From the NCBI GenBank assembly GCA_903919455.1, contig CAIXIJ010000059.1:1-53819 (forward strand): DNA of 53,819 bases, given 5' to 3'. Position numbers and translations under genes: made by a program. Each line of letters begins with the position of its first letter. Within the stretch, counting starts at the first letter, position 1. The notes beneath the pieces were generated by a model. That model had not been told where the DNA came from. It saw nothing but the letters and a program-made list of their open reading frames with translations, and made no database searches. This DNA comes from an uncultured Acidimicrobiaceae bacterium. GTDB taxonomy: Bacteria > Actinomycetota > Acidimicrobiia > Acidimicrobiales > Ilumatobacteraceae. This document shows, one piece after another, positions 44,606 to 53,710 of the stretch.

Positions 44606-47287
44606 TCAGGCCATGAACGAGGCGAGCGAATGCTGCTGCTTCAGCCAACGAGTTGCGTCGTCGATGCTCATCGGCCGGGCGATGTGGAAGCCCTGAGCCC
44701 ATGGGCAACCGAGTTCCTTCAGGAGCAGCAGTTTGTCTTCGCTGTCCACGCCTTCGGCCACCACCTTCAGCCCGAGCGATTCACCGAGGCGAAGCAGTAG
44801 CTCGACAATGGTGCGATCGAGGCCGTCGTTGCAGATGCCGGCCACGAAGACCTGGTCGATTTTCAAGGCGTCGACGGTGAGACGGTGCAGGTAGCTCATG
44901 GACGAGTATCCGGTGCCGAAGTCGTCGATCGAGACGTTGAAACCCTGAGCGCGCAGGTCGTCGACCACCACGATGCTGCGGAACACATCGGACATGAGGT
45001 GCGTCTCGGTGATCTCCAGATCGATCAGACCGGGGTCGACCTTGGCATTCGCGCAGAGGGTCTCCATCAGCACGGCCAGGTTGCCCTCCACCACGTGGCG
45101 ACCACTCACGTTCACTGCCAGACGCATCTGTGCCGTCACCGGGTCGATGCGCCAGTCGCGCAGGATGGCCACGGCTTCCTCGAGCACCCAGGATTCCAGG
45201 TCCACGATCACGCCCGTTTGTTCGGCGACCGGGATGAACTCGCTCGGACCCACTTCTCCGATGCCGGGCCGGTTCCACCGCAGCAGCACTTCCGCACCGA
45301 TGGGTAGCGAGGTGGCGACGTCGATCACCGGTTGGAGGCAGAGGAAGAACTGGCGCTCGGCCAGACCCTGTCGCATCGTGAGCGCCATCTCTGCGCGTTC
45401 CTCGATGACGGCAGCCAGCTGTGCATCGAACACTTCCACTCGGCCCCGCCCGCGTTCCTTGGCGTGGTACACCGCAGTGTCGGCCTGCGCGACACAGGTG
45501 AGCGGATCGCGGTCGCCCTCGATCAGTGCGACACCGGCGCTGGCCGATAGGGCGAACAGTTGGCCCTTCGTGCCGATACACGGTTGCGACATCACGGTGA
45601 TGAGGCCGTGCGCCTTCGAGGTGACCGCGTCGATGTCGGTGGCGTCGTGAATGAGCACGAGGAACTCGTCGCCGCCGATGCGGGCCACCACATCGTTCGG
45701 GCAGGCGACGCGTACGCGTTCGGCAATCTCGGCCAGGATGCGGTCGCCCTCTGCATGGCCCTGCGTGTCGTTCACACTCTTGAAGCCGTCGAGGTCGAGG
45801 AAGATGATGGCGCCGGCCTGTCCGGTTTGCCGTGCTTGCAGCCCGATGACGGCGAGTTGCTCCATCGCGGCGGTTCGGTTCGCAAGGCCGGTGAGCGCGT
45901 CGACGCGGGCTTGGCGCACGGCGGCAGCTTCGCTGGCGTGCAGCTGTGCGGTCAGATTGGCGAGCTGGCCCACCGACCTTCGAACGGTGTCGCCGAGCGG
46001 CCCAGGCAGCGTGGGGTCCACCTTCGTATCGCCTTGCGCAAGCCGATCCAGCTGAGTTTCGTATGCCTGCAGGCTGGTGACCATGTCGTTGAAGGCACGT
46101 GTGACCACGCGCAGGTCGGTGGGCCCCGTGGGCTTCACTTCCTCGATGGCGAGGTCGCCCTGGCGGACCTTGCGGGCTTGGCGCATCAGTCGGCCAAGCG
46201 GGCGAAGGATGGAGCGCATCACGAGGATCAACAGCACCAGGCTGACGACGAGAGTGCTGATCATGATCGCCATAGCCACGCGGCTGCGGTGCTCTGAGTT
46301 GGTGCGGTCTGCATCGGCGCGCTGCACCTCGTCGAGGAAGAACTGGTGAACGAAGCCGTTCACGGCATCCACCCGATTCGCCGATGCTGCCAGCGTGGAT
46401 GCCACCAACTGGATGTCGATGGGTTGATTCACCACTCTCGTGGGCGTGGGGCGGTTCTCGTCGGCGGCCGATTCGACAGCGATGGTGAAGGCGTCGAGCG
46501 AGCTGGTGTAGGTGGTGAACGCCGTGCTGGTGCGCAACGAGGTGATCTCACCCTGGCGCGTGTCGGGGATCGTGTTCTCCAGTTGGTCCAGCGTTGCCGT
46601 GAGGGATCCGCCCGACTCGTGGATGTGCATGATGTGGGACTCGGGTGTGCCACTGAAGCCAGCCTGGGCGGTGTGCCACATCTCGTCGTTCGCGTAGCCG
46701 AGCATGGCAACCAGCTGGTTGCTTTCGGTGTTGATCGACAGCAACGAACTGGTGCTGGCAGCGGCCCGCACCTTCACACCGAGGTTGCTGGTGAGCTCGC
46801 GAAGTTTCGTGCCCAGGTCGATCCAGGCCTGCGCGATCGTGGCCTGGTCGAGGGATCCGTCGGCGAAACCGGCCCGCAGCGCATTGATCATGGTGCCGAT
46901 GTCGGTGTTGATGCCTTCGGCTGCCAGCGTGGCCAGCGCATCATCGGTGGATTTCTGCGCCGATGCGAGCAGCGCGGAGAGCTGACTCGACGAAGCTTCG
47001 TCCACCGTGGTTCGGTCGAGACCCTTGGCCTCGCCCTGCACCGTGGCACTCATCAGGCTGAGTTCGGTGCCTGCTGGGGCGAACAGATCTGCAGCATCGT
47101 GGAGCTCGCGGGTGAGCGACGCCACCTGTGCCGCAGAGTGAGATTCCTCGCGTTGAGTTCGTAGGTCGCGCCAGGCCAGAAACTGCATCGCCGCCATCGG
47201 AACGAGCACCACGACCAGCACTCGAAAGCTCAGCGACCGCGGGCCGAAACGGCCGACACGCGGTGACGACTGGGAGGCGCGATTCAC
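44606..47287 (-). CDS. Membrane GGDEF-EAL protein (c-di-GMP turnover)
   Basis: In this 893-residue protein, membrane helices at ~21-39 and ~338-363 flank a large extracytoplasmic helical sensor, then a HAMP segment (~364-415). The GGDEF domain keeps RIGGDEFLVL. The EAL domain reads EVL in AEVLLRWNRPG instead of EAL, but the metal and catalytic residues in EITE, DDFGTGYSS, KID and AEGVD are present, so phosphodiesterase activity is possible. It may make or break cyclic di-GMP in response to an outside signal. GTG start. Divergent from ilvD across 57 bp. Confidence 0.9.
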   Translation of the reverse strand: MNRASQSSPRVGRFGPRSLSFRVLVVVLVPMAAMQFLAWRDLRTQREESHSAAQVASLTRELHDAADLFAPAGTELSLMSATVQGEAKGLDRTTVDEASSSQLSALLASAQKSTDDALATLAAEGINTDIGTMINALRAGFADGSLDQATIAQAWIDLGTKLRELTSNLGVKVRAAASTSSLLSINTESNQLVAMLGYANDEMWHTAQAGFSGTPESHIMHIHESGGSLTATLDQLENTIPDTRQGEITSLRTSTAFTTYTSSLDAFTIAVESAADENRPTPTRVVNQPIDIQLVASTLAASANRVDAVNGFVHQFFLDEVQRADADRTNSEHRSRVAMAIMISTLVVSLVLLILVMRSILRPLGRLMRQARKVRQGDLAIEEVKPTGPTDLRVVTRAFNDMVTSLQAYETQLDRLAQGDTKVDPTLPGPLGDTVRRSVGQLANLTAQLHASEAAAVRQARVDALTGLANRTAAMEQLAVIGLQARQTGQAGAIIFLDLDGFKSVNDTQGHAEGDRILAEIAERVRVACPNDVVARIGGDEFLVLIHDATDIDAVTSKAHGLITVMSQPCIGTKGQLFALSASAGVALIEGDRDPLTCVAQADTAVYHAKERGRGRVEVFDAQLAAVIEERAEMALTMRQGLAERQFFLCLQPVIDVATSLPIGAEVLLRWNRPGIGEVGPSEFIPVAEQTGVIVDLESWVLEEAVAILRDWRIDPVTAQMRLAVNVSGRHVVEGNLAVLMETLCANAKVDPGLIDLEITETHLMSDVFRSIVVVDDLRAQGFNVSIDDFGTGYSSMSYLHRLTVDALKIDQVFVAGICNDGLDRTIVELLLRLGESLGLKVVAEGVDSEDKLLLLKELGCPWAQGFHIARPMSIDDATRWLKQQHSLASFMA

Positions 47288-47317
47288 GAGGTCAACCTAG
47301 TCGTTCGCTCGGTGGAG

Positions 47318-47333
47318 ACCCGCGCACGCGGGT
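47318..47333. promoter_or_regulatory. Palindrome ACCCGCG-CA-CGCGGGT before ilvD
   Basis: Two exact 7-bp arms (47318-47324, 47327-47333) lie 12 bp before the ilvD ATG and in the shared 57-bp region with the GGDEF-EAL gene. An outer pair CAACCT (47293-47298) and AGGTTG (47334-47339) is also inverted. Candidate operator or 5'-leader hairpin. Confidence 0.4.
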
Positions 47334-47344
47334 AGGTTGCAGCC

Positions 47345-49051
47345 ATGACTCAGCAAGACGGCACCCCTGTCGATGTGAAGCCCCGCAGCCGCGACGTCAC
47401 CGACGGCGACCAGAAGGCCCCGGCTCGCGCCATGCTCCGTGCAGTCGGCATGACCGACGCCGACTGGGTGAAGCCCCAGGTAGGCATCGCCAACGCGTGG
47501 AACGAGGTCACGCCCTGCAACATGACGTTGCGCAAGCTGGCCGAGCACACCAAGGACGGCGTGCGCGCAGGTGGTGGCTTCCCGATGGAATTCGGCACCA
47601 TCACCGTCAGCGATGGCATCAGCATGGGCCACGAAGGAATGCGTGCGTCGCTGGTGAGTCGTGAGGTCATCACCGACTCCGTGGAGACGGTCATGCACGG
47701 CGAGCGTCTCGACGGTTTCGTGGGTCTCGCCGGCTGCGACAAGAGCATTCCCGCCATGCTGATGGCGGCGGCACGTTGCGATCTGCCGAGCGTGTTCGTC
47801 TACAACGGCAGCATCATGCCGGGGTACCACAACGGCAAGGCGCTCGACATCACCAGTGTGTTCGAGGCCGTGGGTGCGCATGCGGCGGGCACCATCGACG
47901 ATGCCGAGTTGCGTGCCATCGAAGAGAAGGCCTGCCCGGGCGAAGGCGCCTGCGGTGGCATGTTCACCGCCAACACCATGAGCTCCATCGCCGAAGCCAT
48001 CGGCATGTCGCTGCCCGGCACCGCCTCGCCGCCCGCCATCGACGGCCGTCGCGAGAGCGATGCGCGCATGGCTGGCGAGGCCGTGGTGAACCTGCTGCGT
48101 CTCGGTATCACGCCCCGCATGATCATGACCAAGAAGGCGTTCGAGAACGCCATTGCCATCACTTCCGCGCTGGGCGGCAGCACCAATGCGGTGCTGCACC
48201 TTTTGGCCCTCGCGAACGAAGCCGGCGTGGAACTGGAACTCGAAGACTTCAACCGCATTGCCGCCAAGGTGCCGCATATCGCCGACATGAAGCCCGGTGG
48301 CCAGTTCCACATGAGCGACCTCGACCGCGTGGGCGGTGTGCCGGTGGTGCTGAAGATGCTGCTCGATGCCGGCCTGCTGCATGGCGACTGCATCACCGTC
48401 ACCGGCAAGACCATGGCCGAGAACCTGGCCGACATCAACCCGCCGGCACCCGACGGCGTGGTGGTGCACCCGCTCGACAAGCCGATTCACGCTGAGGGCG
48501 GCATCGTCATTCTCACCGGTTCGCTGGCCCCCAAGGGTGCCGTGGTGAAGGTTGCCGGTCTGTCCGCCGAGCAGAAGGAGTTCACGGGAACCGCCCGTGT
48601 CTTCGACGGTGAGGACGGGGCTATGGAGGCCATCATGAGCGGCTCCATCCAGCCCGGTACCGTGCTGGTCATCCGTTACGAAGGGCCCAAGGGCGGCCCC
48701 GGTATGCGCGAGATGCTCGCCATCACCGGAGCGCTCAAGGGCGTGGGGCGTGGCGCCGACTGCGCGCTCATCACCGACGGTCGGTTCAGCGGCGGCACGT
48801 GGGGCTTCTGCATCGGCCACGTGGCACCCGAAGCTGTCGACGGTGGTCCTATCGCGTTCGTGCGCGATGGCGACCAGATCCGCATCGACGTGCACGAGCT
48901 CAGCCTCGACCTGCTGGTCGACGACTCCGAGATCGCCAAGCGTCGTGCGTCCTGGATGCCGAACCCACCGCGCTACACGTCGGGCGTGCTCGGCAAGTAC
49001 GCCAAGCTCGTGCAGGGCGCCGAGACCGGCGCCATCACGAACACACTCTGA
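47345..49051 (+). CDS. ilvD: Dihydroxy-acid dehydratase
   Basis: The 568-residue protein has the IlvD/Edd iron-sulfur features: [30 protein letters not shown] and [16 protein letters not shown] supply the cluster Cys residues, and [19 protein letters not shown] lies near the end. It dehydrates 2,3-dihydroxy acids in valine, leucine and isoleucine synthesis. Full length and intact. It lies alone, separated from other ilv genes. Confidence 0.96.
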   Translation: MTQQDGTPVDVKPRSRDVTDGDQKAPARAMLRAVGMTDADWVKPQVGIANAWNEVTPCNMTLRKLAEHTKDGVRAGGGFPMEFGTITVSDGISMGHEGMRASLVSREVITDSVETVMHGERLDGFVGLAGCDKSIPAMLMAAARCDLPSVFVYNGSIMPGYHNGKALDITSVFEAVGAHAAGTIDDAELRAIEEKACPGEGACGGMFTANTMSSIAEAIGMSLPGTASPPAIDGRRESDARMAGEAVVNLLRLGITPRMIMTKKAFENAIAITSALGGSTNAVLHLLALANEAGVELELEDFNRIAAKVPHIADMKPGGQFHMSDLDRVGGVPVVLKMLLDAGLLHGDCITVTGKTMAENLADINPPAPDGVVVHPLDKPIHAEGGIVILTGSLAPKGAVVKVAGLSAEQKEFTGTARVFDGEDGAMEAIMSGSIQPGTVLVIRYEGPKGGPGMREMLAITGALKGVGRGADCALITDGRFSGGTWGFCIGHVAPEAVDGGPIAFVRDGDQIRIDVHELSLDLLVDDSEIAKRRASWMPNPPRYTSGVLGKYAKLVQGAETGAITNTL

Positions 49052-49052
49052 T

Positions 49053-50540
49053 TCAGGCGGGCACCTGTGCCCGGCTGAACTGCATCACGCCGTCGTCCAC
49101 CGGGGCCTCGGCGAACATCTTCTTGTCGCGCTGGTAGTCCTGCGGGTTGATCCACGGCTCGCGGTCGCCCTGCTTGGGGAGTTGATTCATGGTGCGCTCC
49201 ATGTAGCCGGAGGAGAAGTTCTGAATCCACGGCGTGGCAGGCATGTTCGCGTCGCTGGTTCGCAGACGTGGGGTGCACTGGTCGGTGCCGGTGGCGGCCA
49301 TGTGGTTCAGCAGCCGGCACACGTACTGGCAGATCAGGTCGGCGCGCAGCGTCCATGACGCGTTGATGTAACCGAACGACGACGCCAGGTTCGGCACGTC
49401 GCTGTAGGCGAAGCCCTTGTACGACCACGTGGTGGAGAAGTCGACAGGCGCTCCATCGACCTCCACCCGCACCTCGCCGAGCATCACCATGTTCAGGCCG
49501 GTGGCGGTGACCACGATGTCGGCTGCAAGTTCCTCGCCCGACTTCAACCGGATCCCGGTGGGAATGAAGGTGTCGATGTGGTCGGTGACGACCGACGCGG
49601 TGCCGTTGCGGATGGCCTCGAAGAGATCGCCGTTGGGCACCAGGCACAGCCGCTGGTCCCACGGGTTGTACGGAGGGGTGAAGTGGGTGTCGATGTCGTA
49701 GTCGGGGCCGAGCGCCTTGCGAACCCGCTTGAGCAGGCCTGCCTTCACCTTCTCGGGATGGCTGCGGCTGCGGCGGTAGAAGTACTGGCCGAGCGTGACG
49801 TTCTTCCAACGGGTGATCGAGTACGCCATGCCATCGGGCAGCACCTTGCGGAGGGTGTTCGCCACCACATCGCGGTCGGGGCCCGCTGCGATGTAGGTGG
49901 GCGTGCGCTGCAGCATGGTGACGTGCCCTGCGGCTTTCGCCATTGCTGGCACCAGCGTGACCGCGGTGGCACCGGAGCCGATGATGACGACGCGCTTGCC
50001 GGCGTAGTCGAGGTGCTCGGGCCACTTCTGCGGGTGCACGACGGTGCCACCGAATTGGTCGATGCCCGGCAACGGGGGCGTGTAGCCCTCCTTGTAGCTG
50101 TAGTACCCCGAGCACATGAACAGGAAGTTGGCGGTGTACTGCACGTCGCTGCCGGTGGCCTGGTCGTGCGCGGTGATGGTCCACCTGGCGCTGCCGGTGT
50201 CCCACTGTGCGGTGCGGACGAGATGGCCGAACCGGATGTGCGATGCCAGGTCGTGTTCGGCCACCGTCTCACGGAGATACGACATGATCGAAGGGCCATC
50301 GGCGATTGCCTTGTCGGCCTTCCACGGCTTGAAGTTGAAGCCGAGCGTGTGCATGTCGCTGTCGCTGCGCACGCCGGGGTAGCGGAACAGATCCCATGTA
50401 CCGCCGATGTCGGCGCGCCCTTCGAGGATCATGAACGTGCGGCCGGGGCTTTCCATCTGCAGATGGCAGGCGGCGCCAATGCCGGAGATGCCGGCACCGA
50501 CGATGAGGACGTCGACGTGTGAGGCGTTGGGGTCGGACAT
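49053..50540 (-). CDS. Flavin-containing monooxygenase (EthA-like Baeyer-Villiger type)
   Basis: This 495-residue protein has the FAD motif VLIVGAGISGIGAACHL (12-28), GGTWDLFRYPGVRSDSDMHT, a Baeyer-Villiger-like FGGTVVHPQKWPE and the NADPH motif VVIIGSGATAVTL. The short N-terminus and DSDMHTLGFNFKPW resemble the EthA group, distinct from the longer enzyme at 10199. The substrate is unknown. It converges with ilvD, with one base between the stops. Confidence 0.9.
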   Translation of the reverse strand: MSDPNASHVDVLIVGAGISGIGAACHLQMESPGRTFMILEGRADIGGTWDLFRYPGVRSDSDMHTLGFNFKPWKADKAIADGPSIMSYLRETVAEHDLASHIRFGHLVRTAQWDTGSARWTITAHDQATGSDVQYTANFLFMCSGYYSYKEGYTPPLPGIDQFGGTVVHPQKWPEHLDYAGKRVVIIGSGATAVTLVPAMAKAAGHVTMLQRTPTYIAAGPDRDVVANTLRKVLPDGMAYSITRWKNVTLGQYFYRRSRSHPEKVKAGLLKRVRKALGPDYDIDTHFTPPYNPWDQRLCLVPNGDLFEAIRNGTASVVTDHIDTFIPTGIRLKSGEELAADIVVTATGLNMVMLGEVRVEVDGAPVDFSTTWSYKGFAYSDVPNLASSFGYINASWTLRADLICQYVCRLLNHMAATGTDQCTPRLRTSDANMPATPWIQNFSSGYMERTMNQLPKQGDREPWINPQDYQRDKKMFAEAPVDDGVMQFSRAQVPA

Positions 50541-50564
50541 GCCGCCGACACTACGCGGCGGTGG

Positions 50565-52697
50565 TCACGCGACGTTGATGGAGCGTGCCCGCGAGGCGGC
50601 TGAGGTGAAGCCGGCGGCGTTGGTGACCGTGCTGCTGCACGCATAGGTGGCGTGGGGCACCAGCCCGGTGAAGGTGACGTTGCCGGAGGTGGAGTACGCG
50701 ACCTTCGTGGGCGAACCGGCGCTTCGACAGGTGGTGGTGACCACCGCTCTGGCGGCTCCACCCGTGGTGGCGCTGAATCGGGTGACGACGCGCACCGTGC
50801 CCGTAGTGGCACTGGCCACGCTCACCGCTGGTGCGCCGGGTGCCGTGGCTCCTGCGATGTGGGTGTAGATGAAGGAGGCGGCGTCGGAGCGGTCGACGGC
50901 CGCCCCGTTCGACACCTGCACGAGATAGCGCCCCGGTGCGGCGGCGACCTTCCAGGCGAGCGAACCGGTGACGGGCTTCCCGGTGGCAATGGTGGATGTC
51001 GCGCCCGTGAGCGTGTTCACCAGTCGCACAGCGACTGTGCCACTGCCGGTACCCCGCCAACTGAGCGTGATGGTGGTGCCGTTCCACAGTCGAGTGGTGG
51101 AGTTCGGGCTGAGCACGCGGGCGGTGTCGGCGACGGGGGTGGTCGGGGGAACGGTGGCCGGGGGAGTCGTGGCCGGTGGGGTGGTGGCCGGTGGGGTGGT
51201 GGCCGGTGGGGTGGAGGGTGCGGTGGTTGAGGGTGCGGTGGTTGAGGGTGCGGTGGTGGGGGGCGTGGTGGTGGCCGGTTCGGTGGTAGTCGGCACCGTG
51301 ATGATGGCCGGCATCGGGTTCACCATCGTGGCGGCCACGGCGAGGGCTGCGGTCACGTCGAGGGCACCACCGGTGGCCACCTTGCCCGTGAACGCCGCTG
51401 CCTTGTGCACGCTGGAGAGCAGTGCGGTTCGGAGCTGCGCGACGCTGAGTGTGGGGTACGAGGACAGCAGCACGGCAGCAGCGCCGGCCACCTGCGGCGT
51501 CGCCATCGAAGTGCCGGCCATCCACTGATACCCGCCATTGAGATAGGTCGAGTAGATCGGCTCGCCCGGTGCTGCAAGGTCCACGCCGGTGGTGCCGTAG
51601 TTGGAGAACGTGGACAGGCCGCCCGTGCTGTTCGACGAGGCCACGCTGATGAGGTTCGCCATCGTGAACGCTGCCGGGTACGCAGGCGTGACATCGATGT
51701 TCTGGGTGGAGTTGCCAGCGGCTGCCACGAAGAGTTGACCCGCAGCGCCCGCTGCCGTGATACCTGTCCGCAGGCTGGCATCGGCCGAGCTGCCACCCCA
51801 CGAGTTGCTGGAGATGCGCACGTGCTGCGCGACTGAGTAATTCAACGCCGCTAGAGCATCGGAGGTCAGCCCGCTGCGAGAGTCGCCGATGAACCGCAGC
51901 GGCATGATCATCACGCCCGCTGCCACGCCCGCCACTCCGATGCCGTTACCCGCAACCGCCCCGATCGTGCCGGCGGTGTGCACGCCGTGCCCGCCCGTGC
52001 TGGTGGGATCGTTGTCGTTGGTCGCGAAGTCCCAACCGTGAACGTCGTCGATGTAGCCGTTGTGGTCGTCGTCGATGCCATTGCCCGCGACCTCGCCTGG
52101 GTTCGTCCAGATGGCGTCCACGAGGTCGGGGTGGGTGAGGTCGATGCCGTCGTCGATCACGGCCACCACCACGGACGGGTCGCCGTGGTTGGCCCCCAGG
52201 TTCATGCCGGGAAATGCGCCGTGCTCCCACTGATTCGCTGCTGCCGGGTCGGCCACTGCGGCCACCGGCTGCGCCGCCGTGCGCTCGTCGTGTACTGCCA
52301 CGTCGTGGCGTGCGGCGACCACGTCGGGGTCGGCACTCAGGACGGCGAGGGCGGCATCGAGATGTGCGGTAGTGGTCTCGAGTAACTCCATGTCGCCGAG
52401 CGACGGGTAGGTGCGTGCCAGCGTCACTCCAGCGCGTGAGCGCACCGCGGCGATGGCGTTGTGGCCGATGCCGTCGCGATAGTCGACCAAGATGCCGAAC
52501 GGGTTGTACGCCGAATCGGGGTGTTGCAACAACCACGCATCAGCTGCGTCGGTGGCGAGGAACCCCTGCTCGACGGGCACATCAGGCAGCACAACGGCCG
52601 ACGCATGCACGGCCTCGTTCGCTACCGGAATCACCACGCCCACGCCCGCCACTGCGGCGATGAGAGCTACAAGAGAGCGAGGTGTGCGGTGCGACAT
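50565..52697 (-). CDS. Secreted subtilisin-like serine protease with Thr/Pro linker
   Basis: In this 710-residue protein, a signal peptide (~1-33) and propeptide are followed by an S8 domain with Asp182 (VAVIDDGID), His237 (GGHGVHTAGT), Asn329 (AAAGNS) and Ser397 (AGTSMATPQVAG). A Thr/Pro/Ala linker at ~468-521 comes from a 15-bp DNA repeat. After it come two beta domains, the second fibronectin-like (APGAPAVSVASATTGTVRVV). Exported, possibly cell-wall associated. The ATG overlaps an 18-bp palindrome that may control it. Confidence 0.9.
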   Translation of the reverse strand: MSHRTPRSLVALIAAVAGVGVVIPVANEAVHASAVVLPDVPVEQGFLATDAADAWLLQHPDSAYNPFGILVDYRDGIGHNAIAAVRSRAGVTLARTYPSLGDMELLETTTAHLDAALAVLSADPDVVAARHDVAVHDERTAAQPVAAVADPAAANQWEHGAFPGMNLGANHGDPSVVVAVIDDGIDLTHPDLVDAIWTNPGEVAGNGIDDDHNGYIDDVHGWDFATNDNDPTSTGGHGVHTAGTIGAVAGNGIGVAGVAAGVMIMPLRFIGDSRSGLTSDALAALNYSVAQHVRISSNSWGGSSADASLRTGITAAGAAGQLFVAAAGNSTQNIDVTPAYPAAFTMANLISVASSNSTGGLSTFSNYGTTGVDLAAPGEPIYSTYLNGGYQWMAGTSMATPQVAGAAAVLLSSYPTLSVAQLRTALLSSVHKAAAFTGKVATGGALDVTAALAVAATMVNPMPAIITVPTTTEPATTTPPTTAPSTTAPSTTAPSTPPATTPPATTPPATTPPATVPPTTPVADTARVLSPNSTTRLWNGTTITLSWRGTGSGTVAVRLVNTLTGATSTIATGKPVTGSLAWKVAAAPGRYLVQVSNGAAVDRSDAASFIYTHIAGATAPGAPAVSVASATTGTVRVVTRFSATTGGAARAVVTTTCRSAGSPTKVAYSTSGNVTFTGLVPHATYACSSTVTNAAGFTSAASRARSINVA
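51156..51258. repeat. 15-bp tandem repeats in the subtilase linker
   Basis: GGCCGGTGGGGTGGT repeats at 51171, 51186 and 51201 (a degenerate copy at 51156). GAGGGTGCGGTGGTT repeats at 51214, 51229 and 51244. Each unit is 15 bp, so copy changes add or remove five residues in frame. They encode the TPPAT and STTAP type linker repeats. Not a CRISPR array. Confidence 0.8.
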
Positions 52698-52714
52698 GTG
52701 TGGGTACCCACACA
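52697..52714 (-). promoter_or_regulatory. 18-bp perfect palindrome at the subtilase start
   Basis: TGTGTGGGTACCCACACA (52697-52714) is a perfect palindrome whose last base on the minus strand is the A of the subtilase ATG. It lies in the 179-bp region shared with the divergent exported-protein gene. It could be an operator or a leader hairpin hiding the start codon. Confidence 0.5.
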
Positions 52715-52876
52715 GTCATCGGCAGGAGCCCGTCACTTCTGGAGGACCAATCGCTGGTCTGACTGGGGTCGTAGCACCATGGTCCAATAGCCAGCGTTGG
52801 CACAGATCGGTACTGTCCAACTCGGGTGCCGTTCGTCGGCCATCCGTCCACCCACGCTCCCGTAAAGGTGAAACCC

Positions 52877-53290
52877 ATGAAGTCCTCCCGGACCTTCTTT
52901 GCCGCGCTCAGCGCCGCGGCTCTCTCCCTCGTCGCCATCCCAGCGGCCATCACGAGCGCCGGTGGTGGCGCACTCGTGGCCGGCAAGTGCGGCACGCTTT
53001 CGGGCGTCACGGCATCCGCCTCGGGCGGAACCGTGCACGTGCAGGGTTCCATCAGCAACTGTTCGATCTATCTGCAGGGCTACTACGTCGAGATCTCCGA
53101 GCCCACCAGCACGGCTGCTTGCGCCGCCCACTTCACGGCGTGGGGCATCTTCATCAACTCCGGCTCGCGCCAGAGCTTCAGCGCATCGGGTCCGGGCTGC
53201 TCGGGCACGCACACGCTGAAGGCCACCCTGAAGAGCCGCACCGATGCGTCGGTGTTGAGCACCGCCACCATCAGCTACACCGGCAAGTAA
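52877..53290 (+). CDS. Small exported protein of unknown function
   Basis: The 137-residue protein has a classical signal peptide (MKSSRTFFAALSAAALSLVAIPAAITSA). The mature part is Ser/Gly/Thr-rich, predicted beta, with four Cys that may form two disulfides (GKCGTL, SNCSIY, AACAAH, PGCSGT). ATG 52877 with AAAGGTG nearby; the longer frame has no signal-peptide logic. No family recognised. It shares its upstream region with the subtilase. Confidence 0.75.
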   Translation: MKSSRTFFAALSAAALSLVAIPAAITSAGGGALVAGKCGTLSGVTASASGGTVHVQGSISNCSIYLQGYYVEISEPTSTAACAAHFTAWGIFINSGSRQSFSASGPGCSGTHTLKATLKSRTDASVLSTATISYTGK

Positions 53291-53323
53291 CTCGCCGAGG
53301 GTGCGCCTCGGCACCCACACCGG

Positions 53324-53710
53324 TTAACGCTTGGCGGCGCGCCACTCCCACACGAAGCGCCAGCCCACCAGGAACAGCAGCGTGAAGATGCTCGCCACGA
53401 TGATGAAGGGCAGCGCCGTACCCCGATCGAAGGCGAAGTGCCGCAGCAGCATGCCGCCAACGATGGTGACCGCCCAGATCACTATGCCGGTGGTGGGTGC
53501 CGTCGGCGATGTCCAGGCTCGGGCCGCCAGCCAGCCCAGCGCCAGAGCGATGAGGAACGGGGCAGCCACCTTCAGCGTGCCCACGACGATGTTGCCGCCC
53601 TCGTCGTGGCTCTTGCGGCCGAGGGCCACGAACACCACGATGCAGACGACGTCGGCGGCTGCTGCCCAGGCGACTGCCTTGCGCGTGTCCACCGTGCGCG
53701 TGTCACTCAT
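53324..53710 (-). CDS. DUF3054 membrane protein
   Basis: This 128-residue protein has four membrane helices and the DUF3054 pattern (AAADVVCIVVFVALGRKSHDEG; APFLIALALGWLAARAW; VTIVGGMLLRHFAFDRGTALPFIIVA). The function is unknown. The ATG overlaps the end of the preceding flavin-reductase gene by 8 bp, so the two are probably co-transcribed. Confidence 0.87.
   Translation of the reverse strand: MSDTRTVDTRKAVAWAAAADVVCIVVFVALGRKSHDEGGNIVVGTLKVAAPFLIALALGWLAARAWTSPTAPTTGIVIWAVTIVGGMLLRHFAFDRGTALPFIIVASIFTLLFLVGWRFVWEWRAAKR

Noticed and set aside
51156-51258. CRISPR-like array
   Set aside because: Units are contiguous 15-bp repeats without spacers, in frame within the subtilase gene.
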